Source: Fluviicola sp.
Lineage (GTDB): Bacteria > Bacteroidota > Bacteroidia > Flavobacteriales_D > Crocinitomicaceae
Length of the DNA stretch: 64,000 bases
Reading direction: 5' to 3'
Assembly: GCF_039596395.1 (NCBI RefSeq)
Contig: NZ_JBCNJT010000002.1
Span: forward strand, 868,001-932,000
Part shown: positions 36,345 to 45,328 of the stretch, piece after piece
Numbering within the stretch: the stretch's first letter is position 1
How the letters are laid out: the number at the start of each line of letters is the position of its first letter
Translations under genes and position numbers: made by a program
The notes under the pieces: generated by a model
The model's input: only the letters and a program-made list of their open reading frames with translations
Database searches by the model: none
Told to the model about the DNA's origin: nothing

Positions 36345-38555
36345 ATGAAAAAAACACTGTTCTACCTTCTCTTTTCCTTCGGTTATTTTGCAACCAACAG
36401 CCTTTATTCCCAAAGTGTTGCTTTTGAGTGGGCAACCGGTTTTGGTGAAATGTATTCCGATTATGGAAATGCAATTACCACGGATGCATCTGGAAATAGT
36501 TATACCACCGGAACTTTTCAGGAAACTATAGATCTTGATCCGGGGCCAGGGATCTATAACCTGACCTCACAGGGAGATGCAGATGTTTTTATTTCAAAAA
36601 CGGATATGAACGGAAACTTTCTCTGGGCTGTAAGTATAGGAGGAATTTCTTATGACAACAGTTCTTCCATTGCTTTGGACGCATCCGGGAATGTATGCGT
36701 GATGGGCGTTTTTAAGCAAACCGTTGATTTTAACCCGCAAACGGGCGTTTATAACCTGACTTCCGTTGGCGGTAGTGATGTTTTCGTCCTAAAACTGGAT
36801 ACGAATGGAAATTTTCTCTGGGCTGCAGGCATAGGAGGTACAACTGAAGACACCGGAAAGTCAACCGTTTTGGATGCATCCGGAAATGTGTTTGTAACTG
36901 GAAATTTTCAGGGAACCGTTGATTTTGATCCCGGAATGGGAACGAATTCTGTTACCTCAACAGCAGGTAGCGGTGATATTTTCGTATTAAAATTAGATAT
37001 AGACGGAAACTTCTTGTGGGTTAAGTGCTTTGAAGGGGCAGATCAGCATACCGTTACATCTTCTGCCGTTGACGCATCAGGGAATATTTATACTACCGGT
37101 TATTATACAGGAGCAATTGACTTTGATCCGGGAACAGGAATCTCTTACCTTCTTGCATCTGTTTTCGAAACGTTTATGGCAAAACTGGATCCCGACGGAA
37201 ATTTTATCTGGGTAAAAGCCATAGAAGGAAATGGCCTTGTTCTTGGAAAATCCATCGCCATTGATGGAACGGGAAATAGTTATACCATAGGTTCTTTTGA
37301 CGGGGAGATTGATTTTGATCCGGAAGCGGGAACTTATAATCTTACTTCTATTTCTTCCGGAGGATATGATCTTTTTATTTCGAAGTGGGATGAGAACGGA
37401 GATTTTGTCTGGGCAAAAAATATCGGTGCAACATCCGGTCACATTGTAGGGGAATCCGTTGCAACAGATGCTTCAGGGAATGTTTATTCAACCGGATATT
37501 TTTTCGGGACCATTGATTTTAACCCGGGTACAGGAATTAAAAACCTTACCGCAGTTGCAAACTACGATGCATTTATCACCCGTTTTGATCCGAACGGAAA
37601 TTTTATTTGGGCAAAAGCCCTGGGTGGATTGAACTGGGACTCGGGAAATGATATTGCTGTCGACGCATCCGAAAATGTATACACAACCGGATATTTCGGA
37701 GTTGGAACAACCGATTTTGACCCGGGAGCAGGAATATTCAACCTGACTTCCGTTGGTAGCTACGACGCTTTTATCCTGAAACTCGAACCCTGTCAACCGG
37801 ATTCTGTTACGGATTCCATTATTTCCTGCGGCCCTTACACCTGGATTGATGGCATCACTTACAGCGCATCAACCGATACCGCTACATTTACACTTGCAAA
37901 TTCCGCCAATTGTGATTCCGTTATTACCTTGAATTTGACTGTGATTCCGCTGGCAACTTCAACGGTTTCTGAAACGGTTTGCGGCCCTTTTACCTGGACG
38001 AACGGAAATGGGCAAACATACGCTACAAGTACTGTCGCAACCCATACCATTCCGAATGGAGGAGCGAATGGCTGTGATTCAGTTGTTACTTTAAACCTCA
38101 CCGTCATTGTGAATACGCTCGTTTCCGTTAACGGAATTACTTTGAGTTCCAATCAAACCGGGGCAACTTATCAGTGGTTGGACTGCGACAATGCCAATGC
38201 TCCTATTCCCGGGGCAACAGCACAATCCTTTACTCCGGCAACTAATGGGAATTACGCGGTGGAAATCACCGTAAACGGTTGTACGGAAACATCGGGTTGT
38301 ATTACTGTAACAACTGTAGGATTGGAATCCGAAGAACAAAATGGCCTGAAGATATATCCGAACCCTGTCCTCGAAAATCTATTCATAGAAACTCCGGAAA
38401 GTGTGACCATTCAATTCGCAGATATTTCCGGAAAGATTATTCAAACCGAACAGTTAACAGCTGGCGGTAACACTATTAGCTTAAGTAAACTTACAGCCGG
38501 TGTTTATTTCATTACTTCTTCTTCAGGAACGGTTTTGACATTTGTAAAACAATAA
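36345..38555 (+). CDS. secreted seven-repeat beta-propeller (SBBP-like) protein with T9SS type A sorting domain
   Basis: 736-residue surface protein. Signal peptide ends near LYSQS (about 24). Seven copies of a unit of about 50-57 residues follow (to about 480), each with D-A-S-G-N-V-Y-T-T-G, then IDFDPGTGIYNLTS, then DAFILKLDxNGNFLWA; this fits one seven-bladed propeller of SBBP type. Next come two CGP(Y/F)TW-type adhesin-like segments (SIISCGPYTWIDG, SETVCGPFTWTNG), an Ig-like segment (TGATYQWLDCDN) and a T9SS type A domain (LKIYPNPVLENLFIE to the end). Adhesion or glycan binding is guesswork. The repeats are also similar at the DNA level. Confidence 0.9.
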   Translation: MKKTLFYLLFSFGYFATNSLYSQSVAFEWATGFGEMYSDYGNAITTDASGNSYTTGTFQETIDLDPGPGIYNLTSQGDADVFISKTDMNGNFLWAVSIGGISYDNSSSIALDASGNVCVMGVFKQTVDFNPQTGVYNLTSVGGSDVFVLKLDTNGNFLWAAGIGGTTEDTGKSTVLDASGNVFVTGNFQGTVDFDPGMGTNSVTSTAGSGDIFVLKLDIDGNFLWVKCFEGADQHTVTSSAVDASGNIYTTGYYTGAIDFDPGTGISYLLASVFETFMAKLDPDGNFIWVKAIEGNGLVLGKSIAIDGTGNSYTIGSFDGEIDFDPEAGTYNLTSISSGGYDLFISKWDENGDFVWAKNIGATSGHIVGESVATDASGNVYSTGYFFGTIDFNPGTGIKNLTAVANYDAFITRFDPNGNFIWAKALGGLNWDSGNDIAVDASENVYTTGYFGVGTTDFDPGAGIFNLTSVGSYDAFILKLEPCQPDSVTDSIISCGPYTWIDGITYSASTDTATFTLANSANCDSVITLNLTVIPLATSTVSETVCGPFTWTNGNGQTYATSTVATHTIPNGGANGCDSVVTLNLTVIVNTLVSVNGITLSSNQTGATYQWLDCDNANAPIPGATAQSFTPATNGNYAVEITVNGCTETSGCITVTTVGLESEEQNGLKIYPNPVLENLFIETPESVTIQFADISGKIIQTEQLTAGGNTISLSKLTAGVYFITSSSGTVLTFVKQ

Positions 38556-38623
38556 TTTGGGTTGGAGGTTTCAAACCGCTGAATGTCGTTTCGGTTTCGT
38601 ATTTTTACAGTACAAGACAAATT

Positions 38624-40783
38624 ATGGGTAAAAAAAGACCAACAAAAAAAGTAAAAGATAAATCGACCAAGAAGTTAAAGACCGGACTATATCATATTAT
38701 TCGAAAATTATTTGAACAGCACCAGGACGCCCTTTTGAATTACAAACAGGTGTGCAGTTTGCTGCATATTCACGACAGCGAGTCCCGCAAACTGGTGGTG
38801 GCTTTGCTGCGAGAACTGGAAACGGAAGGTTTCCTGCGTAAAAGCGGACACGAAACTTATGGCTATTCCAATACGACCGAAACTATCGAAGGAGAACTGG
38901 AGCTTACACAGCGTGGTTCCGGATTCGTGACCGTTGGAAAAAATGAACCGGATATCTTCATTGCTCCGCACAACATCGGGCATGCTATTCACGGAGATAT
39001 TGTTCGTGTTGCATTGACCAAAAAGAGCGGCAACAGGCCGGAAGGAAAGGTCATGGAAGTGGTTTCCCGTGAACGGACTCAATTCGTGGGAACGATTCAC
39101 ATTTACGACAAACACGCTTTCTTAATTCCGGACAATACCAAAACGGGCGTGAAGATTTACATTCCGTTCGAGAAATTGAATAAAGCCAAAAACAAGGATA
39201 AAGCGCTGGTAAAAATTACCGTTTGGCCGAAATCTGCGGAGTTTCCTTTCGGGGAAGTGATCCAGACTTTGGGCGGAAATTCGATCCACGACAACGAGAT
39301 GATTTCTATCCTGGTGAGCCAGGGAATTCCTATCGAGTTTGGTGACGACGTGATGAGCGAAGCTGAACAGGTAACTCTTGAGCTCGATCCGGTGGAAGTT
39401 GCCAAAAGACGTGATTTCCGCGATATCCTGACCTTTACCATCGACCCGGTTGACGCCAAGGATTTTGACGATGCTTTGTCGATCCGGAAACTCGAAAATG
39501 GCCACTACGAAATCGGTGTACACATTGCAGACGTGAGCCAGTACGTGAAGCCCGATTCTGCTATGGACAAGGAAGCTTACAAGCGCGGAAATTCCGTTTA
39601 CCTGGTAGACCGCGTGATCCCGATGCTTCCGGAACAGCTTTCAAACATGGTTTGTTCCCTACGACCGAAGGAAGATAAGTTTACTTTCTCAGCAGTTTTC
39701 GAACTGGATGAAAAAGGAAAATTATACAAAGAATGGTTCGGGAAAACAGTCATTCATTCCGATCACCGTTTTGCTTATGAAGATGCACAGGAAATCCTGG
39801 AAGGAGCAGAAGGTCCCTACAAGGAAGAATTGCACATTTTAGATAATATCGCAAAAATCTATCGAAAAGAGCGATTTAAGAATGGTGCATTGATGATTAA
39901 TTCGGAAGAAATCCGTTTCAAACTGGATGAAAACAAAGAACCGGTGGATGTGGTAGTGAAGGTTTCGAAAGACGCGCATCAGCTTATTGAAGAGTTCATG
40001 CTTTTGGCCAATAAACGGGTTGCGATGTATGTCGGGATGCCGCAAAAAGGGAAAGATCCCGTGCCGTTCGTTTACCGCGTTCACGACAAGCCGGATCCGG
40101 AGAAAATCGCATTATTCAGTTTATTTTTAGATAAATTCGGCTATTCCCTGGAATTTACGAGCCCGGAGAAAGCAGCGCAAAGCATCAATAAATTGCTCAA
40201 CGATATCCGTTTGAAAAACGAATACAGCATCATTCAGCAAATGGCAATCCGGAGCATGGCTAAAGCCACTTACGACACAGACAACATCGGTCATTACGGG
40301 TTGGCTTTCCAATATTATACGCACTTCACTTCACCAATCCGTCGATATGCGGATTTGATGGTACACCGTATTCTGCTGGAATGCCTGGAACACCGCCCGC
40401 ACAAATACAACCAGGCACTGGAAGATATCTGTAAGCGCATTTCGCGCACGGAGCGCAAAGCGACGGAAGCAGAACGCGAATCCAATAAGTACTTCCAGGT
40501 CGTGTTTGTTCACGACAAGATCGGGGAAGAATTCGACGGAATTGTTTCCGGGTTGGCAGAATTCGGGCTGTTTGTGCGTATGACCGAAAACGCTTGTGAA
40601 GGAATGGTTCCGCTGCAGGAAATTCCGGGAGACCGTTTTTCATTCGATGAAAAGACCATGACGATAGTTGGCCAGAAAACCGGGAAAACGTTCCATTTCG
40701 GGGATTCGGTGCGTGTAAAGATTTCGGAAGTGAGCCCGAAAAAACGCACAATTGACCTGGAATTGGTTTCGGTTGCGGACTAA
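38624..40783 (+). CDS. rnr: ribonuclease R
   Basis: Processive 3'-5' exoribonuclease of 719 residues that degrades structured RNA. Order: basic N-terminal tail and helix-turn-helix (1-80), cold-shock/OB domains (ELTQRGSGFVTVGKNEPDIF and FVGTIHIYDKHAFLIPD), the RNB catalytic domain with metal-binding Asp274, Asp280, Asp282 and Asp283 in IDPVDAKDFDDALSI, then YRVHDKPDPEKI and HFTSPIRRYADLMVHR, and a C-terminal S1 domain (GLAEFGLFVRMTENACEGMVPL). The basic tail MGKKRPTKKVKDKSTKKLK is shorter than in E. coli RNase R. Convergent with a lipoprotein gene. Confidence 0.96.
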   Translation: MGKKRPTKKVKDKSTKKLKTGLYHIIRKLFEQHQDALLNYKQVCSLLHIHDSESRKLVVALLRELETEGFLRKSGHETYGYSNTTETIEGELELTQRGSGFVTVGKNEPDIFIAPHNIGHAIHGDIVRVALTKKSGNRPEGKVMEVVSRERTQFVGTIHIYDKHAFLIPDNTKTGVKIYIPFEKLNKAKNKDKALVKITVWPKSAEFPFGEVIQTLGGNSIHDNEMISILVSQGIPIEFGDDVMSEAEQVTLELDPVEVAKRRDFRDILTFTIDPVDAKDFDDALSIRKLENGHYEIGVHIADVSQYVKPDSAMDKEAYKRGNSVYLVDRVIPMLPEQLSNMVCSLRPKEDKFTFSAVFELDEKGKLYKEWFGKTVIHSDHRFAYEDAQEILEGAEGPYKEELHILDNIAKIYRKERFKNGALMINSEEIRFKLDENKEPVDVVVKVSKDAHQLIEEFMLLANKRVAMYVGMPQKGKDPVPFVYRVHDKPDPEKIALFSLFLDKFGYSLEFTSPEKAAQSINKLLNDIRLKNEYSIIQQMAIRSMAKATYDTDNIGHYGLAFQYYTHFTSPIRRYADLMVHRILLECLEHRPHKYNQALEDICKRISRTERKATEAERESNKYFQVVFVHDKIGEEFDGIVSGLAEFGLFVRMTENACEGMVPLQEIPGDRFSFDEKTMTIVGQKTGKTFHFGDSVRVKISEVSPKKRTIDLELVSVAD

Positions 40784-40814
40784 TTAATCAGAACCGGTTT
40801 TCCAGAACATCGTT

Positions 40815-41495
40815 TTAGTTCTCCTGTTTCAGGTGGTTTGTCAGTTTTTTCATTTTGAACGATCCTTTCGAAAAAGAAATCTGTGTGGTATCGATCTGGT
40901 CTTCCTGGTCGTGCTCGTTGTAGACAAATCCTTCGGCGAAGAAAATCGTATTCGGCTTGCCCAGTGAATCTTCCGGGAAAATATGCGTGAAAATATGACA
41001 GGCATACCCATCTCCGCCGCAGGAAGAATAGCAATTCTTCAGCCCATGAACCTTGTGATCGGTATCGACCACATAATAGTTGGAAGTTTGGGTATAATCA
41101 CAGGCAGCTGTTCCGTAATTCAGCGTAAAAACGAGTTTCTTCCCGGCTAGTTTGTGATTCCCCAGGGACTTCACAGAAACGTCTCCTTCGCCTTCAAAGG
41201 TGTCTTCGAAAATGATTTTTCCGTCGCGGAGAACGGTTAGATAGCCCGGATTATCGAAGCTATCCGGGTCGTATTTTTTGTACCCGAACCGGAACTCATA
41301 ACCCGCAAATTGCTTTTTCAAATTCACGGCCGATTTGTCCGGTTTTTCCACTTCCCTGGATTCTTTAGGAGTTGGTTCTGCCTGTTTTACAGCTTCCGAT
41401 TTAGTGGTGCTTGCCTTCTCTTCTTTCGGGGTCGGATTCCCGCAGGAAAACAATACCAGGAAAAGGGGTAAATAAATTGCTGGGTTCAGTCGCAT
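40815..41495 (-). CDS. hypothetical lipoprotein
   Basis: 226 residues. Lipobox VLFSC at about residue 18 is followed by a low-complexity Glu/Lys/Pro/Ser linker (20-55). The folded part (about 60-210) has five Cys, including CYSSCGGDGYAC, and strands such as YLTVLRDGKIIFEDTFEG. No family recognised; the GDGYACHIFTHIF text may be a metal or disulphide-bonded site, but that is speculation. The gene lies between rnr (convergent) and the exonuclease gene (same strand, 131 bp upstream). Confidence 0.68.
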   Translation of the reverse strand: MRLNPAIYLPLFLVLFSCGNPTPKEEKASTTKSEAVKQAEPTPKESREVEKPDKSAVNLKKQFAGYEFRFGYKKYDPDSFDNPGYLTVLRDGKIIFEDTFEGEGDVSVKSLGNHKLAGKKLVFTLNYGTAACDYTQTSNYYVVDTDHKVHGLKNCYSSCGGDGYACHIFTHIFPEDSLGKPNTIFFAEGFVYNEHDQEDQIDTTQISFSKGSFKMKKLTNHLKQEN

Positions 41496-41626
41496 ATTGA
41501 ATATTTATTCTAAAAATAACTTCTTTCAGAATATCTCAGGACGAAAATTCAAAGCAGTCAGCCGCGGCTGATCGTTTCGGATTCAATGAGAAACAGAGTG
41601 AGGATTTTTTCCTGAAAGAAGAATCA

Positions 41627-42169
41627 TTACAACAGCGTCCGGAGAATTTTCGCAATGTTCCTTGCATCGTCAACTCCGCGGTGATGCGTTCCTTCCAGTT
41701 TGATCTGCAGGTGTTGAAGTGCTCCGTCCATTCCTTTTTCATGACCCAGTTTGTTTTTCAGGGCGAAAAGTGTTTTCACGTTGATGTGTGAAGGTCCGAG
41801 CGGATAACCGACACCTAATTCGGAACACTGGCGCTGAATGTGTTTCAGATCGTAAGCACCAAAACTGGCCCACGCCCTGCTCTGTCCGTCGTATTCCTTT
41901 CGAATGATCGCGCACGCTTCTTTGTAAGAAATTCCTTCCCGGCGGATCATCTCCGGAGTAATGGTTGTTAATTCCGTGCAGAATTCGCTGATCTCCGAAC
42001 GTTCCGGGATCACCAGGATTCCACGGTTATCGGAAATCTCTCCCGAATGAACATCGAGCAGACAAATCCCGAATTCGATAATATCGTTGGTCATTCCCAC
42101 TGGTGGAGCGGAATTCCAGCACGTGGCTTCCACGTCAATCACAATAATTTTGTCTAGTTTTTTTGCCAT
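41627..42169 (-). CDS. DEDDh-family 3'-5' exonuclease
   Basis: 180-residue DnaQ/ERI-1-like exonuclease. The four acids and the general-base His are visible: Asp12 and Glu14 in IVIDVEATCW, Asp107 in FGAYDLKHI, and His163 and Asp168 in HHRGVDDARNIA. The ExoI opening DVEATCW and the GVDDARNIA ending are those of the KapD/ERI-1 (3'hExo-like) branch rather than of polymerase III epsilon, so the substrate may be RNA. Single gene, ATG at 42169, downstream of an extended non-coding stretch with a repeat. Confidence 0.9.
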   Translation of the reverse strand: MAKKLDKIIVIDVEATCWNSAPPVGMTNDIIEFGICLLDVHSGEISDNRGILVIPERSEISEFCTELTTITPEMIRREGISYKEACAIIRKEYDGQSRAWASFGAYDLKHIQRQCSELGVGYPLGPSHINVKTLFALKNKLGHEKGMDGALQHLQIKLEGTHHRGVDDARNIAKILRTLL

Positions 42170-42339
42170 TTTTTGTTGTTTAAATTGTTAATCAAACACG
42201 ACTTTCCTTTCTGGAAAATTCCCCGGCAAAATGAATGATTCAGGTTCGGTAGTCGCAGGTTTCCGGCTATGCGGATATTATTTTATGGGACAAAAGTAAT
42301 GAAACAGAATGAATCATGATAAATCCGCGAAATCAATAG

Positions 42340-42368
42340 AATCTGCGTGAGCTAAAAGCTCGCAGATT
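42340..42368. repeat. REP-like hairpin (TCTGCG/CGCAGA family)
   Basis: AATCTGCGTGAGCT (42340-42353) pairs with AGCTCGCAGATT (42357-42368) leaving two bulged bases and a 3-base loop. Further CCGCGAAATC and CCGCAGAT fragments flank it (42324-42386). Text of this kind is, from memory, a frequent intergenic repeat in Bacteroidota. The rest of the 237-bp gap between the exonuclease and lipoprotein genes shows nothing else. Confidence 0.5.
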
Positions 42369-42406
42369 TAATAGATTACCGCAGATACTATTCTTATGCT
42401 TTGATC

Positions 42407-42904
42407 TTATCGGCTTGAACTCAGAAGCAGCACTTTTTTGTCCAGCATCCAGATACTTCCGCCTGATCCGAAAAACAGATCCGGAAGGCCGTGGTAGTTT
42501 TTGTTTGACCGATCCAACTCTTCGGAAATTTCCTTGCTGAGAAAATCGAACTGAAAATCTTCCTGGCTGTAATCGGTTGGTGTATAGTTTGATTTCCTGC
42601 TTACATCCAGCATGCTTTCGAAGGTTGCAGAATCAAAATAAAGCACCGCCTGCAGCGAATAATCGGATGGTCCCGGAACCGAAACACGGTCTTTCTCACC
42701 GGAATTATCGATTACCGTGTGCTTAAATGTTACTTCCGTCGGGTTGTATTTTTTCAGGTTAATCAGCTTTCCCAACTTTTCAACGTCCGAAGAATACGTT
42801 GTAGAAATATTATCCGCTTTTTTATCCGCATCTCCGGATTTTCCTTCACAGGAAACAAGGATTGCTGCAAGGGCAAAAACTACTATCGCGCTGACTTTTC
42901 TCAT
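42407..42904 (-). CDS. hypothetical lipoprotein
   Basis: 165 residues from ATG 42904 (MRKVSAIVVFALAAILVSC), a lipoprotein signal with lipobox ILVSC. The frame upstream of this ATG overlaps the end of the preceding gene and is rejected. The mature part shows no known domain; it may be mostly beta with a C-terminal GSGGSIWMLDKKVLLLSSS. The start lies 7 bp after the stop of the propeller lipoprotein gene, so the two are almost certainly in one operon. Confidence 0.75.
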   Translation of the reverse strand: MRKVSAIVVFALAAILVSCEGKSGDADKKADNISTTYSSDVEKLGKLINLKKYNPTEVTFKHTVIDNSGEKDRVSVPGPSDYSLQAVLYFDSATFESMLDVSRKSNYTPTDYSQEDFQFDFLSKEISEELDRSNKNYHGLPDLFFGSGGSIWMLDKKVLLLSSSR

Positions 42905-42911
42905 CTTCTCT

Positions 42912-44057
42912 TTATTCTGAAAATACCACAAATTTCTTTCCTTTCGCTGCCGGATCGAATTTACACAAACCCATGTTGCGGGTCCCGAACCAGAAATCAT
43001 CGGAGCGTGTTTTCAAAACGGTAAAAACCGAATTGTTTGTCAATCCGTCGCCTGCCACGGTGAAATTGGTGAAGGCATTGGATTTCGGATCGTAGCGCCA
43101 TACACCGCCCTTTTTATCTTCAAGAGATCCGCTTCCGAATTCTGTTCCGAACCAGATCTGTCCGTTTTTATCTTCGACCATGGAAGCAATACTGCTGGTA
43201 CTGAATGTGGCAATATCTGCAAAATTGGTGTAGGATTTTTGCGGACCGATTCCGTCGTATCTGCAAACTCCGTGCTCCCGAGTTCCGAACCACAAATTTC
43301 CTGCTTTGTCTTCCAGCAGGGAATACACCATGTTGTCGCCGTTGGGTTCGAAATTGGTCAGCGCTTTTCCGTCAAAAGAGCAGGCGCCTTCATTGTTCCA
43401 GGAAGCAAACCACATTTTCCCTGATTGGTCCTGGATAATTGCTGAAATACCTCTCAGATGCAGGTTTTTTGGGTTGACGATCAAATTGTTCCCGCTAAAA
43501 AACGGAACAAATGACCATTCGTTTTCTGAGGATTCTTTGTTTGTCTGTAACACCGATTTAAACACGCCATGATCTGTTCCGAACCAAAATTGTCCGCTTT
43601 TGTCCTGGTAGATGGCGTGAACGGGATTTTTCTGGTGTTTGTAATCCACAGCAGAGATTTTACCTTCCAAACGATAAGTCGTAAAGCCTTTTGAAGGAGA
43701 TGCAGGATCGTAGCAACAAACTCCGTCGTCCGTACCGAACCACAGCTTTCCGGTATTATCTTCATAAGCACACCACACATGATTGCTGCTCAACCCATCT
43801 TTTACCAGAAAATTCGTAAATTCTTTTCCGTCGTATTTATAAAGCCCTTCTCCGGTTGTACCAAACCACAGGTTCCCGTTTTTGTCTTCCAGCGAACAAT
43901 GCACATTGGCGTATTCGTCCGTTCCCTGGCTGCGGACCAGTTTTGGCTGTGCGATCGTTCTTACGGTTTCTGTTTTCGGTGAATCCGCTTGAACCTGTGC
44001 GCCGCAGGAAACAGAGATCAGCGTAAGTAAAATGTATATCAGTTGGGTTCGCTTCAT
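42912..44057 (-). CDS. lipoprotein with complete seven-bladed two-component-regulator propeller
   Basis: 381 residues. Lipobox LISVSC (Cys18) is followed by seven reg_prop units, each like LEDKNGNLWFGTTGEGLYKYDG: the xDxxGxxWFGTxxxG pattern recurs at even spacing from about 55 to 375. Such propellers are normally the periplasmic sensor of hybrid histidine kinases or, as in this window, of a cyclase; here the propeller stands alone as a lipoprotein with no output domain. It could act as a separate binding protein. Part of a same-strand run with lipoprotein genes on both sides and a GNAT gene upstream. Confidence 0.85.
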   Translation of the reverse strand: MKRTQLIYILLTLISVSCGAQVQADSPKTETVRTIAQPKLVRSQGTDEYANVHCSLEDKNGNLWFGTTGEGLYKYDGKEFTNFLVKDGLSSNHVWCAYEDNTGKLWFGTDDGVCCYDPASPSKGFTTYRLEGKISAVDYKHQKNPVHAIYQDKSGQFWFGTDHGVFKSVLQTNKESSENEWSFVPFFSGNNLIVNPKNLHLRGISAIIQDQSGKMWFASWNNEGACSFDGKALTNFEPNGDNMVYSLLEDKAGNLWFGTREHGVCRYDGIGPQKSYTNFADIATFSTSSIASMVEDKNGQIWFGTEFGSGSLEDKKGGVWRYDPKSNAFTNFTVAGDGLTNNSVFTVLKTRSDDFWFGTRNMGLCKFDPAAKGKKFVVFSE

Positions 44058-44127
44058 GGTTTTTGGTTTTTGTCGTAAACTGTAAATATCCTGTTTCAGA
44101 ACGGATTGATAGCCAAATTCGTGTAAA

Positions 44128-44793
44128 TTACTTTAAATTTTTTTGTTTTTTTAGCCGGAATGCTCCTGTCTGAAAAACCGCATCTTCTTCGACCGTGTAC
44201 AAGGAATCTCCCGAAATAACGACGTCAAAATTCACCTCATCTCCCTGTACAAAATCATAGGCACTTCCAAAAACGGCTTCGACTATTAATGGTTCATTGG
44301 TGATCGGATGGGTATGATCGGTTAAAATGGATGCCGGCGTATATTCGTTAAACAGCCTTTCATCGAAGGCAAAAGCAAGCTGCGAACCAGTCATTCTTTT
44401 TTGGTTCATCAAATCCTCATTCTCGTATTGTACCAGGATCGATTTTTTATCGATCAGTGACGGTGGATCAACGAAGATCATCAAAGAATCCAGGTTCGGT
44501 GCTTTACACACAAACTGTCCGAATGTCAGTTTACACCTGATGCGGAACGTTGAATCATTGATGGCTTTGATGGTCCCGGAATGTTCTCCGTACGCACTGT
44601 TTCCTTCTGTTTGGTAGGTAAACAGCACTTTGTTATCCGGTGAAATTTTCAGGTAACATAAATATCCGCCGCTAGTGGAATATCCTTTATAAAGTTGTTC
44701 TGTTTTGAACTGGTTATTTTCCTTTTTTGCGGAATCAGAACAGCTGATTATCTGGAACAGAATTACCGGAATAAGTAAAAGTCTTCTTTTCAT
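44128..44793 (-). CDS. hypothetical lipoprotein
   Basis: 221 residues from ATG 44793 (MKRRLLLIPVILFQIISC); lipobox QIISC. The upstream open frame overlaps the GNAT gene and is not used. The mature region has KGYSTSGGYLCYLKISPDNKV and a C-terminal DVVISGDSLYTVEEDAVF; no family recognised. The start is 47 bp after the GNAT gene and the stop 70 bp before the propeller gene, compatible with a four-gene transcript (GNAT, this gene, propeller, lipoprotein). Confidence 0.7.
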   Translation of the reverse strand: MKRRLLLIPVILFQIISCSDSAKKENNQFKTEQLYKGYSTSGGYLCYLKISPDNKVLFTYQTEGNSAYGEHSGTIKAINDSTFRIRCKLTFGQFVCKAPNLDSLMIFVDPPSLIDKKSILVQYENEDLMNQKRMTGSQLAFAFDERLFNEYTPASILTDHTHPITNEPLIVEAVFGSAYDFVQGDEVNFDVVISGDSLYTVEEDAVFQTGAFRLKKQKNLK

Positions 44794-44840
44794 TTCTGAT
44801 CTGTTTATTTTCCCGGCGGAGCCGAAAAATTTTTGATTTT

Positions 44841-45245
44841 CTAGCGGAATAATTCCATCAGGTTTTCCGGTTTCGATAATTCCGTGAACCCGAACTGCTT
44901 GTAAAGCCCGTGTGCATCCGTAGTAGCCAGGCGCCATACTTTGACATTCTTCAGAGAGTCATTTTCCAGGATGTGTTCCATCAACCGTTTCGAATATCCT
45001 TTTCCGCGATGTGCTTCGTCAATAAACACGTCCAATAAATAAGCAAACTGCGCGTAATCCGTTACAACACGCGCAAATCCTATTTGTTTCACGTCCAGGA
45101 AAACACCGAAATTCAGCGAATTATCAATGCAGGTTTGCATGGTTTCCCGGCTGCGGTCTTTGGCCCAATACGTTTTAGAAATAAAATCGGTGATGTAAGC
45201 TACATCCAGCAGGTTTTTGTCGGAAGTGATCATTAGATTTTCCAT
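44841..45245 (-). CDS. GNAT-family N-acetyltransferase
   Basis: 134-residue single-domain acetyltransferase. The acetyl-CoA loop (motif A) is AHRGKGYSKRLMEHIL, preceded by the strand AYLLDVFIDE; the C-terminal segment WRLATTDAHGLYKQFGFTEL is typical of GNAT proteins that act on small molecules or amino groups. The opening YITDFISKTYWAKDRSRETM matches a common subgroup of bacterial GNATs with unknown acceptor. First gene of a probable run with three lipoprotein genes; the link is unclear. Confidence 0.9.
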   Translation of the reverse strand: MENLMITSDKNLLDVAYITDFISKTYWAKDRSRETMQTCIDNSLNFGVFLDVKQIGFARVVTDYAQFAYLLDVFIDEAHRGKGYSKRLMEHILENDSLKNVKVWRLATTDAHGLYKQFGFTELSKPENLMELFR

Positions 45246-45278
45246 GGATTAAAAATAAGAAAACCCCTATAAAAACAA

Positions 45279-45310
45279 CAGGGGATTTAAAATTTAAATC
45301 CCCTGCTTTT
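45279..45310. terminator. bidirectional-looking terminator between S8 peptidase and GNAT genes
   Basis: Perfect 13-bp stem CAGGGGATTTAAA (45279-45291) with TTTAAATCCCCTG (45293-45305). T-rich sequence follows on both strands (CTTTTT on plus, TTGTTTTTA on minus). It should end the S8 peptidase transcript on the minus strand. Confidence 0.75.
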
Positions 45311-45328
45311 TAAACATATAAACGTAAA

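Noticed and set aside
36345-37790. Regular DNA repeats considered as a CRISPR array
   Set aside because: The repeats are in frame, vary by codon and encode a propeller; there are no short identical repeats with unique spacers and no cas genes.
40780-41034. 84-codon minus-strand frame at the rnr 3' end
   Set aside because: It lies in another frame of the lipoprotein gene at 40815-41495, which has a signal peptide and coherent sequence.
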